Assembly (NCBI RefSeq): GCF_030687395.1
Contig: NZ_CP117430.1
Coordinates: 186,001 to 250,000, forward strand
Direction: 5' to 3'
DNA: 64,000 nucleotides
From: Pseudomonas wuhanensis
GTDB lineage: Bacteria > Pseudomonadota > Gammaproteobacteria > Pseudomonadales > Pseudomonadaceae
Numbering within the stretch: the stretch's first letter is position 1; each line of letters begins with the position of its first letter. Shown one piece after another: positions 57,275-64,000 of the stretch. A model generated the notes under the pieces. It worked only from the letters and a program-made list of their open reading frames with translations. It searched no databases and was not told the origin of the DNA. A program made the translations under genes and the position numbers.

Positions 57275-58204
57275 TTAGGCTGCCTGCTCTCTCCACTCAG
57301 TTTGGTCACGGATCATCGCGTTCAGCCTTATCAACAACACCCGCATGCAGGCGATCAGCGCCACTTTCGCGCATTTACCTCTCAGGCGAAGCGCGTCATA
57401 TCGGGCTTTGAACTCGGGTTGTCGCAAAATCACAGCCCAACTGGCCATGTACATCGCACGTCGCACGGCAAATCGGCCACCGCTTATATGACGAGGCCCT
57501 TCGTGGTTGCCGCTGTCGTCGTTGTAAGGGGCGATCCCTGCCAGTGCTGCGATCTCGTGCCGTCCAACCTCTCCCAGCTCAGGCAGGTAGGCCATGATGC
57601 TGGCTGCGGTCACGAGCCCTAGTCCCTTAACCGAGCGCAAGCGGGCAATTTTTTCACTGTCCAGGTCTTTGGCGCTTTGGCAGATCAGCTGTTCTATCGA
57701 CTTTATTGCCTGATCTAAATAGTCGATATGGCTTTGCAACAAGGGTTTTATCGAGTCGACAGAAGCCGTTTTGATACGCCGCCTGTCGTCACTTTGCTGC
57801 TGAACAAAGTTTTCGCGTTGCTGTACCAGCGCACGCAAATTGTCCTGTTCGGCGCTGGTGATACGGCTATCGGCGTCCTTTATAATCGTTGCAAATTCGG
57901 CGAGAAGCCGCGCATCTATCGCGTCTGTTTTAGCGCGATAACCCATTGCCTTGGCAAAATCTTTCGCCCGACGAGGATTGATTCGTAAGACGTCAAAGCC
58001 GCCCCTTTGAAGCACCTTCATGGGCCCCCGCTCGTAGCCACCGGTGGCTTCCAGTAACACGCGGGTGACTTCGAAGCCTTTTAACCAATCAATCAGCACC
58101 GGGAAACCACTGGCGCTGTTCGGAAAACTCGCACCAATGCCTTGCGAATTAATCCAGACTTCCAGACTGTCTTTGGAAACATCAATGCCTGCGCAGGAAA
58201 ACAT
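57275..58204 (-). CDS. IS110 family transposase (copy 2)
   Basis: 309 aa, identical in sequence to the transposase at 21017-21946 (GIDVSKDSLEVWI, LEATGGYERG, KTDAIDARLL; C-terminal GIAPYNDDSG). Full length, so either copy could mobilise both. Confidence 0.95.
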   Translation of the reverse strand: MFSCAGIDVSKDSLEVWINSQGIGASFPNSASGFPVLIDWLKGFEVTRVLLEATGGYERGPMKVLQRGGFDVLRINPRRAKDFAKAMGYRAKTDAIDARLLAEFATIIKDADSRITSAEQDNLRALVQQRENFVQQQSDDRRRIKTASVDSIKPLLQSHIDYLDQAIKSIEQLICQSAKDLDSEKIARLRSVKGLGLVTAASIMAYLPELGEVGRHEIAALAGIAPYNDDSGNHEGPRHISGGRFAVRRAMYMASWAVILRQPEFKARYDALRLRGKCAKVALIACMRVLLIRLNAMIRDQTEWREQAA

Positions 58205-58230
58205 GGCTAAACCCTCTTACACTCATAAAT

Positions 58231-58391
58231 GAGAGCGCTCTGGTTGGGCTCCACGCTTGTAATGTTCGAGGTCGGCTCGTTCAACTGTTCGGGCTCAATA
58301 ACCAGAGTGGAGAGGTGAATGGCAGCATGGGCTCCCACACGTGCTGCTAGCACTCCGGGCGTTCAGCTTGCCACTCACCGCTCTCATCTTC
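58231..58391 (-). ncRNA. Predicted IS110 bridge RNA (copy 2)
   Basis: Mirror of the RNA at 20830-20990 with the same guides. The right-target guide (CTCCCACA on the plus strand) is at 58332-58339 and the left-target guide CGGGC at 58356-58360. Because the guides are unchanged, both copies address the same REP target. Confidence 0.8.
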
Positions 58392-58589
58392 AGTCTAAGT
58401 CCTGCGCAAGACACAAGCGGGCTTGCTCGCGAAGGGATCGACCCAATTCAGGATTTGTCCCAAATCTGCGGATCAATTCCTCTCTAGTGGTTTTCCTTGG
58501 CATTTAGCACCAGTGTCTTGATTTTTATGCTTGCTGAAACGTTTCTTCAAGTTTATAAAATTGGCACAACTCCAAGAAAGGCTGCTGCC

Positions 58590-59804
58590 ATGACCCCGCT
58601 CAAACTCTTTGTTGCTCTCAGCGCACTGTCCGCTGCCTCCCAAGCCATGGCTTGGGACTACGTCCTGCTCGATACCGACAAAGCCGTCCAGAACTGGCAA
58701 ATCACCAGCCAGCAACTCGGGGTAAAAACCGATAAACCCTTCAGTGTGACCCTGCGCACCTTGCACGGCGGTCGGCAGGAAGGCGTGAGTATCGTCGACA
58801 TCGATAACGGCACGATGAAACTCTCGGTGGTGCCGACTCGCGGCATGAACGTGCTGCAAGCTTCGGTAGGCAATGTACGCATGGGCTGGGATTCACCGGT
58901 CAAGGAAGTGGTCAACCCGTCCTTCATCGAACTCAACGGTCGTGGTGGTTTGGGCTGGCTGGAAGGCTTCAATGAATTGGTCACCCGCTGCGGCTACGAA
59001 TGGGTCGGCCACCCCGGCATCGACAACGGCGAACTGCTGACCCTGCACGGTCGCGCCGCTAATATCCCTGCGAACAAAGTCACCCTGCACATCGACGAAA
59101 AACCGCCGTACGCCATCACCCTGCGCGGCGAGCTGAAAGAGCAGGCGTTCAAGAAAGTCGACTTCTCCGTCGCAACCGAACTGGTCACCGAACCCGGCAG
59201 CGTCGCGTTCGCCCTCAACGATACCCTGACCAACAACGGCGACTACCCGAAGGAATACCAGGCGCTGTATCACAGCAACTTCAGTACACCGTTCCTCGAG
59301 CAGGGCGCCCGCTTCGTCGCGCCGGTGAAACAGGTGTCGCCGTTCAACGACAAGGCCAAGGGCGATCTGCCCGACTGGCAAACCTACCGTGCACCGACCA
59401 AGGACTACGACGAAACGGTTTACAACGTGGTGCCCTATGCCGATGCCAAGGGCGATACGTTGACCGTGTTGCATAACAAGGCCGGCAGCCTGGGGGTTTC
59501 GGTCGGCTTCAATACTCAAACACTGCCCGTGTTCTCCCTGTGGAAAAACACCGATACCCAAGGGCAGGGCTATGTCACGGGGCTGGAGCCGGGGACGAGC
59601 TTTTCCTACAACCGCCGGTATCAGCGGCCACTGAACCTGGTGCCGACGATTGCGCCGAAGGAACAGAAGCAGTTCCGCATCAGCTATAGCTTGTTGTCGG
59701 ATAAAGCGGCTGTGGATAAGGCGTTGAAGCAGGTGAGCGAGATCCAGGGTGGGCGGGAGACCGAGGTGCGGCAGACGCCGTTGGTTGATCTCACCAAGGG
59801 CTGA
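58590..59804 (+). CDS. DUF4432 / aldose-epimerase-like exported protein
   Basis: 404 aa from the ATG at 58590. Signal peptide about 1-21 (LSALSAASQAMA-WDYVL). The galactose mutarotase-like beta-sandwich of the DUF4432 group follows: VVPTRGMNVLQASVGNVRMGWDSP, GGLGWLEGFNELVTRCGYEWVGHPG, LHGRAANIPA and LEPGTSFSYNRRYQR. These proteins probably act on sugars or sugar acids in the periplasm. It abuts the right side of IS110 copy 2. Confidence 0.82.
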   Translation: MTPLKLFVALSALSAASQAMAWDYVLLDTDKAVQNWQITSQQLGVKTDKPFSVTLRTLHGGRQEGVSIVDIDNGTMKLSVVPTRGMNVLQASVGNVRMGWDSPVKEVVNPSFIELNGRGGLGWLEGFNELVTRCGYEWVGHPGIDNGELLTLHGRAANIPANKVTLHIDEKPPYAITLRGELKEQAFKKVDFSVATELVTEPGSVAFALNDTLTNNGDYPKEYQALYHSNFSTPFLEQGARFVAPVKQVSPFNDKAKGDLPDWQTYRAPTKDYDETVYNVVPYADAKGDTLTVLHNKAGSLGVSVGFNTQTLPVFSLWKNTDTQGQGYVTGLEPGTSFSYNRRYQRPLNLVPTIAPKEQKQFRISYSLLSDKAAVDKALKQVSEIQGGRETEVRQTPLVDLTKG

Positions 59805-59810
59805 CGCTGA

Positions 59811-61304
59811 CTAGAGTGTTGTCGGCCGATATTGCAGCGCCTCGGCCAAGTGTTCACGGGTGATGCCATCGACTTGCTCAAGGTCCGCCAGAGTGCGCGC
59901 TACTTTGAGCAGTCGATGGGCCGCTCGCAGCGACAAAGTCAGCCGCTCACACGCCGTTTCCAGCCAGGTTTCGTCAACTGTGGATAACTTGCAGTGCCTG
60001 CGCAGGCCCGGTAAGTCGAGGAATGCGTTGGCACAGCCTTGGCGCTTTTGCTGCCGTTCTCGGGCATCGGCAACCAACTCGGCGGCGGTGGCAGTATCGT
60101 CGCCGGGTTTCAGCGCAGGATTTAACGCCGTGGCTTCGCGAGCAACCGTCAGGTGCAGATCGATGCGGTCCAGCAGGGGCCCCGACAGTTTGTTGCGGTA
60201 ACGCTGGACCATGTCCGGTGTACAACTGCATTTACCACTGGGCTCGCCAAGATATCCACAGGGGCAGGGATTCATCGCGGCGACCAGTTGAAAGCGCGCC
60301 GGGAAGCGTACCCGGTCCTTGGCGCGGGAGATCACGATGTGGCCGGATTCCAGTGGCTCTCTCAATACCTCCAATACCTTGCGATCAAATTCCGGGAGTT
60401 CATCGAGGAACAACACGCCATGGTGGGCGAGGGTGATTTCGCCGGGTTGCGGTTTTGAACCACCGCCCACCAGTGCCGGGCCTGAAGCGGAGTGGTGTGG
60501 CTGTCGGAAAGGGCGCTGCGGCCAATGACTCAATGGCACGCAACTGGCGACAGATTGAATCGCCGCAACTTCCAGCGCTTCACTCTCGGCCAATGGCGGT
60601 AACAGTCCCGGCAGACGACTCGCCAACAACGTTTTCCCCGTCCCTGGTGGCCCACTGAACAGCAAGTTATGAGCTCCTGCCGCTGCAATCAGCAACGCGC
60701 GCTTGGCCGCGATTTGCCCCTGCACTTCGTTCAAGTCGGGATAGGGTTTGCTGGCGTAGAGCAAACCATTGGAAGCGTAGGGTGCGATGGGCGTATGGCC
60801 ATTGAAATGCGCGACCGCCTCCAGCAAGTGATCCACTGCAATCACTTTCAACCCCGAAGCCAGGCAGGCCTCCTCGGCATTCGCCCGCGGCACCACCAGC
60901 GTGCGCCCGGCCTTGCGCGCAGCCAGCGCCGCCGGCAACACACCCCGAACCGCCCGCACAGCGCCCGACAACGCCAGCTCTCCCAGGCACTCCACGTCAT
61001 CCAGCGTCAACGTTGGCACTTGCACACTGGCCGACAGAATCCCCAAGGCAATCGCCAGATCGAATCGCCCGCCGTCCTTCGGCAGATCGGCGGGAGCGAG
61101 ATTCAAGGTGATACGCCGCGCCGGAAATTGCAGCCCCGAATTGATGATCGCGCTGCGTACTCGGTCCTTGCTTTCCTTCACGGCGGCTTCGGGCAAACCG
61201 ACCATCGTCAGTGACGGCAAGCCGTTGGCCAGATGCACTTCTACGGTAACGGCGGGCGCTTCCACGCCAACCTGGGCGCGGCTGTGGACGATGGAGAGGG
61301 ACAT
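59811..61304 (-). CDS. comM: YifB/ComM family Mg chelatase-like AAA ATPase
   Basis: 497 aa from the ATG at 61304 (MSLSIVHSRAQVGVEAPAVTVEVHLANGLPS). N-terminal Lon-protease-like domain about 20-140, AAA+ ATPase with Walker A GPPGTGKTLLA (about 219-229) and LFLDELPEFDRKVLEVLREPLE, zinc-type CPCGYLGEPSGKCSC and a C-terminal Mg-chelatase domain. ComM is a branch-migration helicase in natural transformation. An upstream 62-residue frame extension is rejected. Confidence 0.93.
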   Translation of the reverse strand: MSLSIVHSRAQVGVEAPAVTVEVHLANGLPSLTMVGLPEAAVKESKDRVRSAIINSGLQFPARRITLNLAPADLPKDGGRFDLAIALGILSASVQVPTLTLDDVECLGELALSGAVRAVRGVLPAALAARKAGRTLVVPRANAEEACLASGLKVIAVDHLLEAVAHFNGHTPIAPYASNGLLYASKPYPDLNEVQGQIAAKRALLIAAAGAHNLLFSGPPGTGKTLLASRLPGLLPPLAESEALEVAAIQSVASCVPLSHWPQRPFRQPHHSASGPALVGGGSKPQPGEITLAHHGVLFLDELPEFDRKVLEVLREPLESGHIVISRAKDRVRFPARFQLVAAMNPCPCGYLGEPSGKCSCTPDMVQRYRNKLSGPLLDRIDLHLTVAREATALNPALKPGDDTATAAELVADARERQQKRQGCANAFLDLPGLRRHCKLSTVDETWLETACERLTLSLRAAHRLLKVARTLADLEQVDGITREHLAEALQYRPTTL

Positions 61305-61456
61305 GGTCGTTCCTTGAGCTGACAGGGAACCGCTTCCTGCGGTTTTTGAAGGGTAGTCGTGGGCAGATGATTTAGCGTGGCGGCGGAGTAACCAAACTTT
61401 CGCAGGATGTTGCTGGGGGGCAAGCTGATTCCAGTCAGTTAAGCCGTAACGCGATC

Positions 61457-61482
61457 TGTAGCAGCTGCCGAAGGCTGCTACA
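61457..61482. repeat. Degenerate CTTCGGCAGC palindrome
   Basis: TGTAGCAG and CTGCTACA arms around CTGCCGAAGG, related to the repeat at 2168 and 62768. The 344-bp gap 61305-61648 holds no other feature I can support; I looked for a HigB toxin and saw none. Confidence 0.55.
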
Positions 61483-61648
61483 AAGGTCACGTCGCGGCTG
61501 GTATTTGGGCGTAATCAACAGAGGAGCTAGATTTCTTTGTAGGACCGGGCCTGAATAGATGAAGGACTTCGGTGAAAGAGCTTGGACGCTCTTGTCGGAT
61601 CGGGGTGGCTGCTTATGATCAAAGCTGATCAAGCCCTCAGGAGGGGAT

Positions 61649-61912
61649 ATGAGCAATTCTGGAATGCGGCCGATTCATCCTGGCGAAATCCTTGAAAAGG
61701 AGTTTCTTGAGCCGCTGGGTATTACAGCGGATGCTTTGGCTAGGTCGTTGAATGAGGTCGCGGGTGATGTGAGAGCTCTTGTGATGCAGGAGGGTGGTAT
61801 CAGTCCTGAGCTCGCAAAGAAGCTCTCGCTCTGCCTGAAAACCACCCCCGAGTTCTGGCTAAACCTGCAATCGGCCTACGATCAGCGCAGAACCGAAATC
61901 GAGCGTGGTTGA
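61649..61912 (+). CDS. HigA family antitoxin, apparently orphan
   Basis: 87 aa with GGAGGGG upstream of the ATG. MRPIHPGEILEKEFLEPLGITADALARSLNE is the HigA/VapI helix-turn-helix start (HTH about 20-75). It would bind its own promoter. The usual HigB toxin gene, expected just upstream, is absent. Downstream is a convergent BRO-domain gene, 11 bp away. Confidence 0.85.
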   Translation: MSNSGMRPIHPGEILEKEFLEPLGITADALARSLNEVAGDVRALVMQEGGISPELAKKLSLCLKTTPEFWLNLQSAYDQRRTEIERG

Positions 61913-61923
61913 GCTTCGGGAGC

Positions 61924-62445
61924 TTAAAAAGACTGCAGCACCCGCGAAGCACGCTTCCACCACGGCGCATTGACCCTACCTCGCGGTCGTTTCTCATTTG
62001 GCAGCAGTTGCGGAACATCCTGCAACCGAATCCACGGCTGGTTATTCCAGTGCAGCAAACTCAATGACATCTCCGGCCAGTTCAGCAAACTCAGGATCGG
62101 GCGCTCTGTTGAGGTGGGTTGCTGGGCGTCTCTGAGGGCTGGCACGACATCGTGGGTCAGCCATTCGCGCAGGCCTCGGTATTCGGGGCAGTAGTGGTAG
62201 ATCAGTAACGCGTAGACGCCGGATTCGCTGATCAGCAGTGTGTTCTCTACTGTGCCGTGGATGAGCATTCGCACGGACTGGTGTTGGTCGGGGTCGAGTT
62301 TTCGTAACGCTCGTTCGTCGAGGAAAAGCCTTAGCAATCGGCCGAGGTCGCGGGCGCTGAACCAGGGCTGGTTTTCCAGGAGGCGGGCGTGGAGGTGGAG
62401 TTTGTGGCGGGTGAAGATGTGGGGGATTAGATAGTTTTCGTCCAT
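61924..62445 (-). CDS. BRO-N domain protein (antirepressor-like)
   Basis: 173 aa from the ATG at 62445 (MDENYLIPHIFTRHKLHLHARLLENQPWFSARDLGRLLRL). The N-terminal 105 residues follow the Bro-N pattern of phage antirepressors: WFSARDLGRLLRL, TLLISESGVYALLIYHYCPEYRGLREWLTHDVVPALRD. The C-terminal part is unlike the usual KilA-C domain and ends basic. Longer in-frame readings upstream run through a C4-like RNA and are rejected. In phage P1 the C4 RNA controls ant, so the pairing here is meaningful. No other phage gene is nearby. Confidence 0.78.
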   Translation of the reverse strand: MDENYLIPHIFTRHKLHLHARLLENQPWFSARDLGRLLRLFLDERALRKLDPDQHQSVRMLIHGTVENTLLISESGVYALLIYHYCPEYRGLREWLTHDVVPALRDAQQPTSTERPILSLLNWPEMSLSLLHWNNQPWIRLQDVPQLLPNEKRPRGRVNAPWWKRASRVLQSF

Positions 62446-62506
62446 GGTGCAGTTCTCGGGATCAAATGAAGAAAACTGCCTCTGATCGTCGCCAAACGAA
62501 AAAGGT

Positions 62507-62582
62507 GGCAGCCATGCGCGGGTTGGCGAACCGGTGACGCCCGAAAACCGGCAGACCCGAAGGTCTCCCACGCATAGCCGCC
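62507..62582 (-). ncRNA. C4-antisense-like structured leader RNA (copy 2)
   Basis: A 16-bp closing stem GGCGGCUAUGCGUGGG with CCCGCGCAUGGCUGCC contains the same UUCG hairpin AGACC-UUCG-GGUCT and a CCGGU hairpin. The stem differs from that at 1904-1976 by compensatory pairs (G-C to A-U) and G-U changes. The unpaired UCGCCAA (plus 62523-62529) is complementary to UUGGCGA (plus 62489-62495) in the leader of the BRO gene, 11 nt past the stem. Confidence 0.7.
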
Positions 62583-62767
62583 ATAATTCGAGATGGGAAC
62601 AAATTCCTCGGTCGAATGTGGTCGCGGTGCGTCGGGGTCTTCCAGGTCGCCAAACCCAGAGCTGAACATTCAGCTGGGGATGAGCATAGAAACTGGAGGC
62701 CTTACGACGCAATCGGACGGCGGTGGTGTTCTTTGTAGGAAGTTGCTGGGATGTTTGCGGGGCTTAA

Positions 62768-62802
62768 GATCAAAAGATCGCAGCCTTCGGCAGCTCCTAC
62801 AG
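62768..62802. repeat. Dispersed repeat, second copy
   Basis: Identical to 2168-2202 and, like it, about 186 bp from a C4-like RNA on the same side. The preceding 30 bp (GGAAGTTGCTGGGATGTTTG) also resemble the first site. Confidence 0.7.
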
Positions 62803-62814
62803 AAAACATTGAAT

Positions 62815-62925
62815 GATCGTTCCCACGCTCTGCGTGGGAATGCATCCCGTGACGCTCTGCGTCACATCTGGAGCGGAACGCGGAGCGTCCCTGGCGGCAT
62901 TCCCACGCAGAGCGCGGGAATGATC
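62815..62925. repeat. Nested palindromic repeat, copy 2
   Basis: GATCGTTCCCACGCTCTGCG with inverse at the right end, inner GTGACGCTCTGCGTCAC arm and a GAACGCGGAGCGTCC arm; relative of 32813-32925. Lies directly after the ubiK stop. Confidence 0.8.
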
Positions 62926-62928
62926 AGC

Positions 62929-63195
62929 TTACTCGGCGTCAGCAGGTGGGTTGAGCTTCGCTTCAAGCTCCGCCACTTTCGCTTCAAGGCTCTCCAACCG
63001 AGCCCGGGTCCGTGCCAGTACGACCATCTGGCTATCAAACTCTTCCCGGCTCACCAGGTCCAGCTTGCTGAAGCCGCTCTGCAACAGAGCCTTGAACTGG
63101 CTTTCGATTTCGCTTTTCGGCAGTGGGGTGTCGCCGCTGAAGAGGCGGGAGGCGGTGCCGCTCAGGGCGTCGAGGAAGTCTTTGGGCGCGAGCAT
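62929..63195 (-). CDS. ubiK: UbiK (BMFP domain) ubiquinone biosynthesis accessory factor
   Basis: 88 aa from the ATG at 63195 (MLAPKDFLDALSGTASRLF). The N-terminal half is helical, and the C-terminal half is a coiled coil (about 45-82: FDSQMVVLARTRARLESLEAKVAELEAKL) that trimerises the BMFP/YqiC family. It aids late ubiquinone synthesis with UbiJ. Divergent from glnK; the neighbour order comM-ubiK-glnK matches PAO1. Confidence 0.88.
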   Translation of the reverse strand: MLAPKDFLDALSGTASRLFSGDTPLPKSEIESQFKALLQSGFSKLDLVSREEFDSQMVVLARTRARLESLEAKVAELEAKLNPPADAE

Positions 63196-63370
63196 GGGAA
63201 ATGTTCCTGTCAACAATGGCGGGCAGTGTACCACGCAGTGTCTATAGTCAATCTCGGCGGCAACGGATGCACGCTTTTCGCGCATGTGGATGGGCGGCTG
63301 CGCACTGTTGTTGTGCGTAACCGTTGCGTCAATCGGCTGGAACGGCCTGCGGTAGCGGCCAAGGGCTTGA

Positions 63371-63952
<582 letters not shown>

Positions 63953-63987
63953 GCCGCCACAAACCCAACGCCCCAGGAGAAAACAAT

Positions 63988-64000
63988 ATGACTCTGCGTA
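63988..64000 (+). CDS. amtB: Start of ammonium transporter gene, cut by window end
   Basis: AGGAG followed 10 bp later by ATGACTCTGCGTA, giving MTLR; this is how Pseudomonas amtB begins after glnK. Only four codons are in the window, so the name rests on position. Confidence 0.7.

Larger units (their letters stand above)
57176..58415 (-). mobile_element. IS110-family insertion sequence, copy 2 (1240 bp)
   Basis: Same element as at 20806-22045, on the opposite strand: same length to the base, identical transposase, identical upstream noncoding sequence where compared. Bounded by the core AG (CT) at 57174-57175 and 58416-58417, in a REP palindrome at the same position. Confidence 0.93.

Noticed and set aside
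62446..62712. N-terminal extension of the BRO gene
   Set aside because: Same reason: it translates the structured RNA and repeat region; Bro-N similarity begins at the ATG at 62445.

Overview
This window is a chromosomal segment of a fluorescent-type Pseudomonas (P. fluorescens group), GC-rich and densely coded. The gene order recG-oxyR, exbB-exbD-tonB, yicC-gmk-rpoZ-spoT-ridA, rph, crc/pyrE, rep-xpt, dadR/dadA-ridA-dadX, rpmB-rpmG, radC/coaBC-dut-algC-argB, comM and glnK-amtB is the Pseudomonas housekeeping order as I know it from PAO1. Gaps between genes carry many REP palindromes with the arm GTGGGAGCGGGCTTGCCCGC, also typical of this group.

Layout. 1-2.8 kb: two secreted proteins of unknown function, a DUF6124-type gene behind a structured leader RNA, and an SCP2-like protein. 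3.0-9.8 kb (mostly minus strand): a YbaK-HDOD protein, the oxyR-recG operon and exbB-exbD-tonB. 10-20.7 kb: an epimerase, a lipoprotein, the yicC-gmk-rpoZ-spoT-ridA cluster, rph with a DUF4870 gene, an IS4-family element, crc and pyrE. 20.8-22.0 kb: IS110 copy 1. 22.1-57.1 kb: a chemoreceptor, LysR, MATE pump, broken IS110 relative, GGDEF/EAL protein, rep, xpt, CoA transferase, cytochrome c5, pauR, the D-alanine dad cluster, polyamine-type oxidoreductase and aldehyde dehydrogenase genes, a MocR regulator, a PLD lipoprotein, an MFS carrier, ribosomal proteins L28/L33, a peptide-binding protein, radC, coaBC-dut-algC-argB and a zinc ribbon protein. 57.2-58.4 kb: IS110 copy 2, opposite in orientation. 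58.6-64 kb: a DUF4432 protein, comM, an orphan HigA antitoxin, a BRO-domain gene behind a second copy of the structured leader RNA, ubiK, glnK and the first codons of amtB.

Three observations stand out. (1) The 1240-bp IS110 element carries, upstream of its transposase, a sequence that folds into two guide loops: the first matches the REP target on both sides of a CT core, the second matches the element's own ends. This is the architecture of an IS110 bridge RNA, and its programmed target can be read directly. (2) The two identical IS110 copies are inverted and bound about 35 kb whose gene order is flipped relative to the usual Pseudomonas order (argB now lies next to comM; the MATE/rep end lies next to pyrE), so recombination between them probably inverted this block. 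(3) Two unrelated genes 60 kb apart have C4-antisense-like leader RNAs with compensatory base changes and a conserved 6-7-nt complementarity to their own downstream leaders.

All three intact insertion sequences sit inside REP palindromes. No rRNA, tRNA, CRISPR array or complete prophage was seen.
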